A stretch of 64,000 nt of DNA from Candidatus Villigracilis adiacens (GCA_016703605.1 JADJBU010000026.1:434001-498000); one strand, 5' to 3'. Counted from the first letter of the stretch, positions 15,858 to 23,847 are shown. Numbers and translations are program-made. The notes: generated by a model from the letters alone, not told the origin.

Positions 15858-16210
15858 GCGCATTGATGAATAAACTTCCCTCCATCCTCGCCATCCTTGT
15901 CGGCGGCATGTCCATCCTCGCGGGCGGGATGGTCCTGCGCGGCTGGCAACCCGGCTGGACGGTGATCAACTGGCTGCCCGTGTACAACTTCTCAATCGGC
16001 TTGCTGACCCTGGTCCCCGCCTACTTGCTTTGGGTCGGTCATCGGTATGCGCTGCCCGCCTCGATTGCAATATTCAGCGTCCACGCGGTTATCCTGCTTC
16101 TGCTTTTGACCGTTCTTCGGAACACCGCCGCCTTTCAAAGCGTCGGCGCCATGTCCTTCCGCGTGGTTACTTGGATCGTCATCATCGCCCTGCTAAAGTT
16201 CCAGCGTTGA
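15854..16210 (+). CDS. Small membrane protein closing the 13062-16210 operon
   Basis: A 118-residue protein with four hydrophobic segments, starting MSALMNKLPSILAIL; the ATG overlaps the previous stop (ATGA) and follows AAAGGAG. Histidines occur in WVGHRYALP and FSVHAVILLLLL. No recognised family. A hairpin terminator follows, so this is the last gene of the operon. Confidence 0.7.
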   Translation: MSALMNKLPSILAILVGGMSILAGGMVLRGWQPGWTVINWLPVYNFSIGLLTLVPAYLLWVGHRYALPASIAIFSVHAVILLLLLTVLRNTAAFQSVGAMSFRVVTWIVIIALLKFQR

Positions 16211-16232
16211 CATCGCGGCGAAACAAAAAAAA

Positions 16233-16267
16233 CTGAACGCCGCCCGGCACGCGCCCGCGGCGTTCAG
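16233..16267. terminator. Bidirectional terminator between convergent transcription units
   Basis: CTGAACGCCGC (16233-16243) pairs with GCGGCGTTCAG (16257-16267). An A-rich run precedes it, giving a T-run for minus-strand transcripts of the regulator pair as well. Confidence 0.8.
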
Positions 16268-16318
16268 CCTATTCATCAAGCACAAACTACTATTGCGCCT
16301 GGGCGGGACAATCACCCT

Positions 16319-16996
16319 TTATACCCGCTCCACCAAACGCGCCAGCCCCTCGCGGCTCGTCAACACGAACTCGGTGCGGGTCACTTCGATCAACTTCTTG
16401 TCTGAAAACCCATACAACGCGCGGCAGACCATCTCGCGCGTCGAGCCGATCCGCGCCGCCATTTCGTCGAGAGTCAAATGACGCGAGATCGCCGCATCGC
16501 CCGCCGTCTCGAAATTATCGAGCAGCAGGCGGGCGAGCCGTCCTGCGACGGGATGAAACGCCATCTCTTCGAGAATCGCGCTGGCACGCTGCATCCGTCC
16601 CGCCATGAGGCGGCACAACTCCCAGCCTGCTCGCCCGTTGCGGAACAGGATCGGCTCCAGCGTTTCGCGCGACCACAGGAACAACTGACTCGGTTTATTC
16701 GCCTCGAGCGTAACAGGCATGGGCGCATCCTCTTGAAAGAACGCCAGCCCCCAGAAAATATCGCCCGTTGAAAACGTGCTGACCAACAGCGTCCGCCCCT
16801 CGCCCGATTCCTTCAACGCATCCACACTCCCCTGCCCCACCAGAAAAAGATGCGGCCACACGTCGCCGTACAAAATCACCTTTTCACCTGTATCGTATTT
16901 TCGTAATACGGATTGACGCGCCATCAACTCCAGGTCGTTTTGGGCGAGGGGCGCAAAGACGGGATTCTTCTTCAACAAATCTGTTATCTCGTTCAT
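16319..16996 (-). CDS. Crp/Fnr-family regulator (second of an overlapping pair)
   Basis: A 225-residue regulator with an N-terminal beta-roll (GEKVILYGDVWPHLFLVGQG, FSTGDIFWGLAFF) and a C-terminal winged helix (about 170-210) with LTLDEMAARIGSTREMVCRAL. It starts by ATGA overlap with the end of the 16993 gene, so the two are co-translated and possibly heterodimerise. There is no iron-sulfur cysteine set in the N-terminus. The recognition helix differs from that of the 12277 regulator (STREMVCRAL against VPDVLSRVI), suggesting a different half-site preference. Confidence 0.92.
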   Translation of the reverse strand: MNEITDLLKKNPVFAPLAQNDLELMARQSVLRKYDTGEKVILYGDVWPHLFLVGQGSVDALKESGEGRTLLVSTFSTGDIFWGLAFFQEDAPMPVTLEANKPSQLFLWSRETLEPILFRNGRAGWELCRLMAGRMQRASAILEEMAFHPVAGRLARLLLDNFETAGDAAISRHLTLDEMAARIGSTREMVCRALYGFSDKKLIEVTRTEFVLTSREGLARLVERV

Positions 16997-17673
16997 CGGT
17001 CGTTTCCTCCCGCAATTGTCTCGAGTTTCTCACGATCCAGAAATGCCAATTCCACGCGGTTGACGCGGATCAAGCCCTCGTCGGCAAAGCGATGCAGGGT
17101 GCGGCTGACCAGTTCGCGGGTCGTCCCGATCGTGTCTGCCATCTGGTCGAGGGTCAGGTCGCGCGGTGCGGAGTCGCCCTCCGCGTGCTGATAGTGAGTC
17201 AACAGCAGGCGGGCGAGCCGTCCTGCCACGGGGTGGAATGCAAATCCGTACACCACTTCGCGTACATGCCGCATGTAATGGACAAGCACGCGCCCGGTCT
17301 CCCATACGGCTTGCGGGTTGCGCGAGACGATCGGCACGACCACCTCACGCGGCCAGATCAAAAGTTCAACACGCTGGGCTGCTTCAAGGGAGGCAGGCAT
17401 CGGCTGGTCGTCGAAGATCGAATGCCCCCACACCACTTCGCACGCGCCAAGATTGAACACCACCTGACGCTTGCCTTCGGGCGAGACCATCACCCATTCC
17501 GCCTGACCCGAAACGATATAGGCGACGTTCGCCCACAATTCGCCCTGCCAGCAAATCACCTCGCCTCTTTCATGGACTTTGCGGCTGGCGCGGCCGACCA
17601 GTTCAGCGCGGTCGGCGTCTGACAGTTTTTCGAACACGGGCGCGCGGGATAGACATTCGAGGACGGTTTGCAT
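16993..17673 (-). CDS. Crp/Fnr-family regulator (first of an overlapping pair)
   Basis: A 226-residue regulator starting MQTVLECLSRAPVFEKL. It has a beta-roll (VICWQGELWANVAYIVSGQA, LGACEVVWGHSIF) and a winged helix (LTLDQMADTIGTTRELVSRTL). It shares FHPVAGRLARLLL and the overall build with its overlapping partner at 16319, so the pair arose by duplication. It is divergent from the 17882 membrane gene, and the dyads in the 208 bp between them could regulate both directions. Confidence 0.92.
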   Translation of the reverse strand: MQTVLECLSRAPVFEKLSDADRAELVGRASRKVHERGEVICWQGELWANVAYIVSGQAEWVMVSPEGKRQVVFNLGACEVVWGHSIFDDQPMPASLEAAQRVELLIWPREVVVPIVSRNPQAVWETGRVLVHYMRHVREVVYGFAFHPVAGRLARLLLTHYQHAEGDSAPRDLTLDQMADTIGTTRELVSRTLHRFADEGLIRVNRVELAFLDREKLETIAGGNDR

Positions 17674-17776
17674 GAGACCTGATCTTCGGAGTCCGAAGTC
17701 TCCCGACTTCGGCGCAAAGTCGGGATATGTCGCATGGCGCCACTGCGCCGCTTTGCACTCCGCTCCATTCGATCGA

Positions 17777-17826
17777 TTTATAAAAAGTCAAAGACACAGC
17801 CGTGACTTTGTGATATTTTTCTTACA
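17777..17826 (+). promoter_or_regulatory. Crp/Fnr-type double dyad before the 17882 gene
   Basis: TTTATAAAAAGTCAAA (17777-17792, a degenerate TTTG-N8-CAAA dyad) is followed 30 bp later by TTTGTGATATTTTTCTTACA (17807-17826). The second matches TTTGTGATA exactly in its left half and weakly on the right. The arrangement repeats at 18950, 20693 and 23770. Confidence 0.6.
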
Positions 17827-17881
17827 GTGTAAATTATCCTGCATGGCAGGTCAATTCAAATTCCCTTTGAGGAGCAAAAAC

Positions 17882-18886
17882 ATGACAAACGAAACCACCA
17901 AAACAGGACGAATCGTCATGACGATCGTCGCCGTGATCGGCGGCTTGTACCTGATGCTGCTAGCGCCCACCCAGGCGATGCAGACCCTGAAGATCGCGCT
18001 CGACCAGGTGATGCTGCGCCTCGTACCGCACGACGCGGATTTCTATCCCGCCGTGCCGATCCTTTCGGTCACTTTCTCGGCATGGATCATCGCCTTTGTG
18101 CTGGCGGGAGCCATGCTGTTGGTGCTGGCAAAGAAGATCTACGACGGCGCCAAGTGGGCGCGCGCCACCGCCCTCGGATTGTTCGCCATCCCCTCGGTCG
18201 CGGGCATGACCATGATGATCCCCTGGTTTGTGCTGGTATTGGCTGAGTATCCCGAAAAGGGCGTCCCGGCGCACACCATCACGGGGATGCCGCCTGCCAT
18301 GCCCATCATCTTGCTTGGTCTGTTATTCTACTTCATCATCCTGTTTGCAGATCAGGATACGCTCAAGAACAAGGCGCTGAAATTGATCCCCTTCACGGCG
18401 CTGGGCATCGTATCCGGTATGGTCTTCATGAACGGACAGCATGGCGTGCGCTACTTCATTCACATCCCCGGCGAATTCACGACCGATGCCAATGGATTGA
18501 TCACCGCCAACCCCAACCCGCCGTTGTTCACCACACCGCTGGCGCATTACATCACCAACCTCGACCACCTGGACTGGAAAACCTTCGAAATGGTTTCTGA
18601 CCAAGCGGTATACAGTCCCCAGACGCTGGCGCTTCTGCTGGGCGGCTTCCTGCTCTACATCGCCTCCATCCTGCTGATCGTCTCCATCCCGTTGATGGCA
18701 ATGAAAAACAAAACAGGCTGGTACATTGCCACTGCCACAGCACTGGCGACCGCCGTTGTCAGTTTCCAGGGCTTCATCGTGCGCAGCTCCACTGAATGGC
18801 TGCAGGGCGGGTTGTTGTCCACGGTTCTGTTGGCCATCCTGCTAATCCCCGCCTTCAAGCAATTCCTGATCGAAAAAGGCGACTAA
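17882..18886 (+). CDS. Polytopic membrane protein, paralog of the 20763 gene
   Basis: A 334-residue protein with about eight helices, starting MTNETTKTGRIVMTIV, with GAGGAG 8 bp upstream. Its N-terminal half (IYDGAKWARATALGLFAIPSVAGM) aligns with the 20763 product (IYHGEEWTFPVALLASAFPSAGGM), and both end in a short cytosolic tail after a last helix (IPAFKQFLIEK / MPKFKNALIHE). A periplasmic-size loop between helices contains GQHGVRYFIHIPGEF and THYITNLDHLD-like His/Asp residues. Family unknown. It is regulated with the module by sequence of its promoter. Confidence 0.8.
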   Translation: MTNETTKTGRIVMTIVAVIGGLYLMLLAPTQAMQTLKIALDQVMLRLVPHDADFYPAVPILSVTFSAWIIAFVLAGAMLLVLAKKIYDGAKWARATALGLFAIPSVAGMTMMIPWFVLVLAEYPEKGVPAHTITGMPPAMPIILLGLLFYFIILFADQDTLKNKALKLIPFTALGIVSGMVFMNGQHGVRYFIHIPGEFTTDANGLITANPNPPLFTTPLAHYITNLDHLDWKTFEMVSDQAVYSPQTLALLLGGFLLYIASILLIVSIPLMAMKNKTGWYIATATALATAVVSFQGFIVRSSTEWLQGGLLSTVLLAILLIPAFKQFLIEKGD

Positions 18887-18920
18887 CCTTCACAGATACT
18901 CATCCGCATTCTCCTTTGCA

Positions 18921-18950
18921 ACCCGGGATCAGTTAGCTCTGATCCCGGGT
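18921..18950 (+). terminator. Strong hairpin terminator after the 17882 gene
   Basis: ACCCGGGATCAG (18921-18932) pairs perfectly with CTGATCCCGGGT (18939-18950), followed by TTTG. It directly abuts the first dyad of the next promoter. Confidence 0.82.
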
Positions 18951-19007
18951 TTGCCTTAAGGCAAAGACGCTGTCACTTATTTGTGATAATCTTCACATAT
19001 AAGTGAC
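18950..19007 (+). promoter_or_regulatory. Nested operators before the FmdE-like lipoprotein gene
   Basis: A perfect 16 bp dyad TTTGCCTTAAGGCAAA (18950-18965) is followed 30 bp later by TTTGTGATAATCTTCACA (18980-18997). The latter is itself framed by an outer inverted pair GTCACTTAT (18972-18980) / ATAAGTGAC (18999-19007). AAGGAG and the ATG follow at 19041 and 19053. Confidence 0.75.
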
Positions 19008-19052
19008 GCAAAATTGCGCCACAAGACAGACACATCCACATAAGGAGAAGCA

Positions 19053-20597
19053 ATGAAAAACCTACGTTTTGCCTTCGCGGCGGTAATCATCGCCGTACTT
19101 GTACTGGCGGCTTGCGCGCCAACTCCCGCCCCAGCGGCGGAAGAGGTCAACGAGGCCGCGCCTGCCACTGAGGTCCCGACAGAGGCGGGTGTTGTGGAAG
19201 AGCCATCGCCCACCGAACCTACGGAGCCTATCCTGTGGACGCAGGATTACATCACCCAGGTCCCGCCGATCATGATGATGGAACCATATTTCCAAATCTT
19301 CGGGCAGTCGCAGGTGGCGGTTCCCTATACCTATGAAACTGCCGTCAAATTGTCAGGGCATTCGTGCGGCGCTGTGGCTGGCGCGTGGACGATTACCCGC
19401 AAAGCCCTCGAGGTCTTGTATCCCAATGGCGAAATTCCTGTGCGCGGACAGATCGCAGTGGAAGCCCCGGGCGCGGAAGACGAATGGTTCGTGGGCGTAT
19501 TTGGCGATGTGATCACCTATGTCACCGGCGCAGCCCCGAAGACGGGCTTCATCGGCGCGGAGTTCGGTGAGACAAACAACCTGTTCGTGCGCCAGAACAA
19601 AATGGTCTACCTCGACGCGCCCAGCGGAAAGCAACCCCCGCAATTGGAATGGATATTCACCCGCCTGGATAATGGCGCAAAAGTGGGCGTAAATTTCAAT
19701 CTGGCGGTCATCACGCCAATTGCAACACCGGAACGTCAGGAAATGGGCAAGAAAATGGCAACCGGCGCCGCCACTCCTGAAGAGGCCGCCGATTACTACG
19801 AGTACTGGAATGCCCGCGCGAAATTCGTCTTCGAAAACGCAGACACGTTGGAAGGCTTTTTCAACGTCAAGGTTTACCAGGAAGGCACCCCCACCACCGC
19901 CGACGCCATCGTGGGAGAACCTGCAACTGCAGCGGCTGAAGATTTCGTCTGGGACCAGGCGTACATCACCGAAGTGCCGCCAATCATGATGAGTGAACCG
20001 TATTTTGGCATCTTCGGTCAGACATCGGGACCCGTCCCCTACTACTACGAAGAAGCCGTGAAACTGGCCGGACATTCCTGCGGAGCGACCACGGGGGCAT
20101 GGACGATCACCCGCAAGGCGCTCGAGGCGTTGTATCCCAACGGAGAAATTCCAGTCCGCGGCCAGATTGCAGTGGAGGCTCCGGGCGCGGAAGATGAATG
20201 GTTCGTCGGCGTGTTTGGCGACATCATCACCTACGTCACCGGCGCAGCTCCTCACACCGGCTTCAACGGCTCGGAGTTTGGCACAGTGAACGATCTCTTC
20301 GTGCGGCAGAACAAGATGGTTTATAAAGATGAACCGACCGGTCAACTGCCCCCGATGCGGGAATGGATATTCACCCGCCTCGACACGGGCGCGAAGGTTG
20401 GCGTCAAATTCAACCTCGTAATCATCCTGCCGATTCCTACTCCGGCACGGACGGAGATGGGCAAGAAGGTGGCGGCTGGTCTAGCCACCCCCGAAGAGTT
20501 GGCCGACTATCAGGAATACTGGAACGCCCGCGCGCTCTTCGTCCTTGAGAACGCCGACCTGGACGGCTTCTTCACCCTGACCAACTACGAGGAGTAA
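19053..20597 (+). CDS. Lipoprotein with two tandem FmdE-like domains
   Basis: A 514-residue exported lipoprotein: lipobox VLAAC (C21), a Pro/Glu/Thr linker, then two homologous modules (about 61-275 and 299-514). Each begins LWTQDYIT or VWDQAYIT, carries GHSCG (102-106 and 340-344) followed by AWTITRKALE, then a block PNGEIPVRGQIAVEAPGAEDE. The GH-x-C helix-start resembles FmdE (formylmethanofuran dehydrogenase subunit E), a zinc-linked domain found far outside methanogens; the Pro of GHxCP is replaced by Gly. Identity between modules is high, so the duplication is recent. It is placed outside the membrane beside membrane redox proteins, so cofactor or metal handling is possible but unproven. 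Confidence 0.78.
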   Translation: MKNLRFAFAAVIIAVLVLAACAPTPAPAAEEVNEAAPATEVPTEAGVVEEPSPTEPTEPILWTQDYITQVPPIMMMEPYFQIFGQSQVAVPYTYETAVKLSGHSCGAVAGAWTITRKALEVLYPNGEIPVRGQIAVEAPGAEDEWFVGVFGDVITYVTGAAPKTGFIGAEFGETNNLFVRQNKMVYLDAPSGKQPPQLEWIFTRLDNGAKVGVNFNLAVITPIATPERQEMGKKMATGAATPEEAADYYEYWNARAKFVFENADTLEGFFNVKVYQEGTPTTADAIVGEPATAAAEDFVWDQAYITEVPPIMMSEPYFGIFGQTSGPVPYYYEEAVKLAGHSCGATTGAWTITRKALEALYPNGEIPVRGQIAVEAPGAEDEWFVGVFGDIITYVTGAAPHTGFNGSEFGTVNDLFVRQNKMVYKDEPTGQLPPMREWIFTRLDTGAKVGVKFNLVIILPIPTPARTEMGKKVAAGLATPEELADYQEYWNARALFVLENADLDGFFTLTNYEE

Positions 20598-20620
20598 CCT
20601 GACAGGGTAAAAACTGAAAC

Positions 20621-20662
20621 GCAGGACAGGTGACAAACATTCTGTTGCCTGTCCTGCTGTTT
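20621..20662 (+). terminator. Intrinsic terminator after the lipoprotein gene
   Basis: GCAGGACAGG (20621-20630) pairs with CCTGTCCTGC (20648-20657) and is followed by TGTTTTT. It lies 24 bp after the stop codon. Confidence 0.88.
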
Positions 20663-20692
20663 TTCAGCCCAAACCCTGGATCGCTTTTCCCT

Positions 20693-20743
20693 TTTGCCTT
20701 AAGGCAAAGATTTTACAAGACCGTTTGTGATATACATCACATA
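20693..20743 (+). promoter_or_regulatory. Best-conserved double operator, before the 20763 gene
   Basis: TTTGCCTTAAGGCAAA (20693-20708), identical to the dyad at 18950, is followed 31 bp later by TTTGTGATATACATCACATA (20724-20743). That contains the textbook TGTGA-N6-TCACA Crp-class palindrome. The gene start is 20 bp further on. Confidence 0.8.
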
Positions 20744-20762
20744 GATACAAATGGAGGATGCC

Positions 20763-21632
20763 ATGAAAGAAACCTCTCAAACCAAACGCTCCATTCTCGC
20801 CGTCCTGGCGGTGATCGTCGGTCTGTTCATGATCGCGGTCGCGCCGTTTCTCATCCAGACTTCGATCGAGCGGGTGGTGACCGAACTGCAGATCGTCTCG
20901 GCGCAGAGGCCTGCCTACGCCAGCGGGATACCGCTCTTCTCCTACGCCTTCCCTCTCTACCGCGGATTGATCTTCATCGGCGGGATTGCCCTGCTCCTGC
21001 TGGCGCGTCCCATCTACCATGGAGAGGAGTGGACGTTCCCGGTCGCTTTACTCGCCTCAGCCTTCCCTTCCGCGGGCGGAATGTTCATGTTCATGCCCTA
21101 CGTCTCATTCGTGGACGGCTTCCCCATCCCGATGGCAGTCTCGATCGTGGGTCTGATCTTCTTCTGGTCGCTGATCCTGCTCCGCAATGTGGACAAGTGG
21201 ATCAAGTGGGGTCAGTTCCTCGCGCTGACCTTCGCGGGCATGTTGAGCACGCACGCCTTCATCGTCGGCATCGGCAACCTGCGCACGTTGATGACCCGCC
21301 CCGAAAAACCGATGTATGACGGCTTGGGAATCTGGGTGCTGGCCTGGTCGCAGCCCATCCAATGGATATGCGTGATCCTGCTCTTCATCGCCATCTACAA
21401 AATCGCGGAACGAAAATTCTCGGGCTGGTGGCTGGCGCTCGTCTCGGTGACATCCCTGACCGCGATCGACGTTCCGATGCAGATCATCCGCCTCACCATG
21501 ACCGATTCGACCGCCCTCGATTACACCTACGGGATGCCCGTCATGCTCGGGATGTTCATTGTCCTGCTCATGCCGAAATTTAAAAATGCGCTCATCCATG
21601 AGGAAGAGTGCTGCTGCAAGAATAAAGAGTAA
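20763..21632 (+). CDS. Polytopic membrane protein with a Cys-Cys-Cys tail
   Basis: A 289-residue protein of about eight helices. The ATG at 20763 is preferred over 20751 because GGAGG (20753-20757) sits 5 bp before it. It is a paralog of the 17882 product over its whole length but ends HEEECCCKNKE, three adjacent cysteines in a charged cytosolic tail that the paralog lacks. The tail could bind metal or a partner. It is the first gene of a probable run to 23581, together with the 4Fe-4S protein. Family not recognised. Confidence 0.8.
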   Translation: MKETSQTKRSILAVLAVIVGLFMIAVAPFLIQTSIERVVTELQIVSAQRPAYASGIPLFSYAFPLYRGLIFIGGIALLLLARPIYHGEEWTFPVALLASAFPSAGGMFMFMPYVSFVDGFPIPMAVSIVGLIFFWSLILLRNVDKWIKWGQFLALTFAGMLSTHAFIVGIGNLRTLMTRPEKPMYDGLGIWVLAWSQPIQWICVILLFIAIYKIAERKFSGWWLALVSVTSLTAIDVPMQIIRLTMTDSTALDYTYGMPVMLGMFIVLLMPKFKNALIHEEECCCKNKE

Positions 21633-21640
21633 ATAGGTAG

Positions 21641-21734
21641 AGACCTGACATGTCTCATCGTGCCGCCCCCAACCGGAACCCACGCGTGGCGATGGCGCAT
21701 ATTAATCGAACTTTCGCGGAGACATGTCAGGTCT
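21641..21734. repeat. Small element with 16 bp perfect terminal inverted repeats
   Basis: AGACCTGACATGTCTC (21641-21656) and GAGACATGTCAGGTCT (21719-21734) flank 62 bp of unique sequence. It sits inside the operon between the 20763 and 21748 genes. The end sequence resembles the AGACCTGACAGGTTT hairpin at 39791-39824. Confidence 0.75.
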
Positions 21735-21747
21735 TAACAATCATCCC

Positions 21748-21912
21748 ATGAAAATCAATCCTCGCTATTACCCCGCCATCATCATCGCCGCGTACGTGAT
21801 TTTCCTCCTGCTTGGCATCCTGCTTGGCTTCGGACCGGAGCGCGGAGGCGAAGGGCACGGAAACAGCGCGTTGATTCAAATCGCCTTCGCAACTATGGAG
21901 ACTCTGGCATGA
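21748..21912 (+). CDS. Small single-helix membrane protein
   Basis: A 54-residue protein (MKINPRYYPAIIIAAYVIF...) with one or one and a half hydrophobic segments and a soluble tail with GPERGGEGHGN. Its stop overlaps the start of the 4Fe-4S gene (ATGA), which argues that it is real. No clear Shine-Dalgarno is visible; the preceding repeat may have displaced it. An in-frame ATG at 21724 lies in that repeat. Function unknown; it could be a small partner subunit of the 4Fe-4S protein. Confidence 0.6.
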   Translation: MKINPRYYPAIIIAAYVIFLLLGILLGFGPERGGEGHGNSALIQIAFATMETLA

Positions 21913-22760
21913 CCACCGTCATCCGTGAAAAACCTTTCTCACTTGCCAAAAGCCGCCGCGTCATCCAATGGCTGGCGGTGATCGGCACCTTCGTGCTCGG
22001 ACTGCGCCACATCATGCCAGGCGAAGCCTCGCGCGGCGGGTCCTTCGACTCGTTCTGCGCTTTTGGCGGGATCGAAACGCTCCTGCCATATCTTTCCACG
22101 GGACATCTGCTCAAGTCCACCAACCTGCTCAACTTCTCGGTTCTGATCGCCACGCTGGGAGTCTCGCTCGTGGCGGGACGCGCCTTCTGCGGCTGGCTGT
22201 GCGGACTCGGCGCGCTCCAGGATTTCATCGCAGAGTGGACGCGGAAACTGCTCGGCGAGAGACACCACATCCGCGGTAAACAAAGCAAAGCCATTTTGCC
22301 CCTGCGCCTGCCTGCCGCTGTGGATCGTCCGCTTCGGTACGCAAAATATTTCGTTCTGGTAATTATCCTGTTCGCCAGTCTCTACACCGCCTTTCCGCCC
22401 CTGCGCGAGTTTTGTCCCGTGCGGGCTGTGTTCAGCCTCAAGATGACTCCACTGTTGTGGCTCGCGCTCGGCATCTTTCTGGCTGGCTCGATCTTGGTCG
22501 AACGCTTCTGGTGCAAGTATCTCTGTCCACTCGGCGCGACGCTTGCCATCTTCAACAAAATCTCACCCGTGCGCCTCGTCACGGACACCAACCACTGCAA
22601 CAACTGCGGACGCTGTGACATCGAATGCTCGATGGGCATCGCAGATGTGCCGATCAATCTCGATCATCCCGAATGTGTGCGCTGCATGGAATGTCTCAAC
22701 ACTTGCGCGCGGGATGGTTCGTTGACAATTCAAATCCGAAACAAGGAGAATGTGACATGA
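21909..22760 (+). CDS. NapH/NosR-like membrane protein with polyferredoxin domain
   Basis: A 283-residue protein with about four to five helices. Cytosolic cysteine loops AFCGWLCGLGALQDF and FWCKYLCPLGATL are the Fer4_5 motifs of NapH/NosR/RdxA-type proteins. The C-terminal domain binds two [4Fe-4S] clusters: CNNCGRCDIECSMGI and CVRCMECLNTCARDG. Such proteins pass electrons from quinol or flavin across the membrane to periplasmic reductases, or assist maturation. No FMN-binding NosR domain is attached. It is translationally coupled on both sides by ATGA overlaps. It is the most likely electron entry point of the module, by inference. Confidence 0.9.
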   Translation: MTTVIREKPFSLAKSRRVIQWLAVIGTFVLGLRHIMPGEASRGGSFDSFCAFGGIETLLPYLSTGHLLKSTNLLNFSVLIATLGVSLVAGRAFCGWLCGLGALQDFIAEWTRKLLGERHHIRGKQSKAILPLRLPAAVDRPLRYAKYFVLVIILFASLYTAFPPLREFCPVRAVFSLKMTPLLWLALGIFLAGSILVERFWCKYLCPLGATLAIFNKISPVRLVTDTNHCNNCGRCDIECSMGIADVPINLDHPECVRCMECLNTCARDGSLTIQIRNKENVT

Positions 22761-23581
22761 AAAATAATTTCAAAATTGGAGCCGTCCTTGCCATGCTCGG
22801 CATCCTGGCGGGAATCCTCTGCCTGTACTTTATCGCGGATACCTACAACGCGGTCATCCACACCCACTTCAACGCGGGCGATTGGGAGGAAAGCAATACC
22901 GTGCGGGTCGTCTACGCCGTGCTTGGCTGGCTGGGGACTGCCGCTGGCGCGCTCTCTGCCGCTGTTTTGTGGGGATTCCTGAACAAACAGGATTGGGCGT
23001 GGTTCTGGGGCGCGGTCGCTGCGACCGTTCTTTTGCTGGCGGGATTCTTCCCGATGATCCCTGCCGCAGACAGCGGACTGGCTACGCCGACCATGTGGGT
23101 CTTTCTGCTGGCGGCGGTGATGTGGTTTGGGATGCTCCTCGTGGGCGGTGTGAGCGGCAAGGTTATCACGCTTACTTTTATCGCAGGTCTCGCCTATGTG
23201 TTGACCTTCATTGACGGGGTCGCGCCGATCTCCAAATTCCAAACCACCTTCCAGGCGCCGACAGCATTTGCCGAAAATGCGAACACGTTCTGGAACGGGA
23301 TGTACGTGATCTTGCAGCAGGTCAGTTGGTGGGGCGCGGCGGGATGGGCGGTCTTCATCTTCGCCACGCTGAAAAGGAAACCCTGGGCGATTCCCGTCGG
23401 CATCTTCGCGGCAAGCATGTCCATGCTGGCGGGCTATCCGCTTGGGCTGCATAACGCGCTGGTGGAAGTACATCGCTTTTCGATGTTCCTGCCCGCGCCG
23501 ATCATGAGCACGGGACTGCTGATCTACCTGCTGCTGCCCGGCACAAAGAAAATGCTCGAGGCGTGGAACGCGGCGGGGTAG
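22757..23581 (+). CDS. Polytopic membrane protein downstream of the 4Fe-4S gene
   Basis: A 274-residue protein with seven or eight helices. The ATG at 22757 overlaps the upstream stop and AAGGAG lies 10 bp before it. Notable polar residues near membrane faces include AVIHTHFNAGDWEESN, PLGLHNALVEVHRFSMFLP and many tryptophans. It may be distantly related to the 17882/20763 pair, but the match is too weak to assert. No recognised family. Confidence 0.75.
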   Translation: MKNNFKIGAVLAMLGILAGILCLYFIADTYNAVIHTHFNAGDWEESNTVRVVYAVLGWLGTAAGALSAAVLWGFLNKQDWAWFWGAVAATVLLLAGFFPMIPAADSGLATPTMWVFLLAAVMWFGMLLVGGVSGKVITLTFIAGLAYVLTFIDGVAPISKFQTTFQAPTAFAENANTFWNGMYVILQQVSWWGAAGWAVFIFATLKRKPWAIPVGIFAASMSMLAGYPLGLHNALVEVHRFSMFLPAPIMSTGLLIYLLLPGTKKMLEAWNAAG

Positions 23582-23707
23582 CGGGAATCTCGCGGTGAAA
23601 AATGCCCGTCGAAACAGAATCCGCTCAAAGGTCAGAAAGGAGGCGCGCCTGGGCGGATTCCCCTCTTTGAGTGGGGAAACAGGTCAAACGCCGGGTCCGA
23701 AGCGGGG

Positions 23708-23817
23708 TGTGACCTTTGTCACAGAATCTTGGTTTCATTTGTGCAATAATTCACATAAGGACTGGGTTATTTGTCTTTTGTCAAAGACAGCCCACCCGCT
23801 TTGTGATATTTTGTACG
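23708..23817 (+). promoter_or_regulatory. Array of four phased Crp/Fnr-type dyads before the oxidase-like gene
   Basis: Four dyads in a row: TGTGACCTTTGTCACA (23708-23723, perfect TGTGA-N6-TCACA), TTTGTGCAATAATTCACA (23738-23755), TTTGTCTTTTGTCAAA (23770-23785) and TTTGTGATATTTTGTAC (23800-23816). Their starts are 30, 32 and 30 bp apart, so all face one side of the helix. The coding start is 31 bp downstream of the last. Confidence 0.75.
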
Positions 23818-23847
23818 CAGGCTTAAATCTCCCAATTAGGAGCAACC

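Noticed and set aside
12277..17673. Oxygen-sensing [4Fe-4S] FNR proteins
   Set aside because: None of the three regulators has the N-terminal cysteine cluster.
17579..17881. N-terminal extension of the 17882 membrane protein
   Set aside because: It runs through the regulatory dyads and antisense to the regulator gene; the ATG at 17882 has a good ribosome-binding site.
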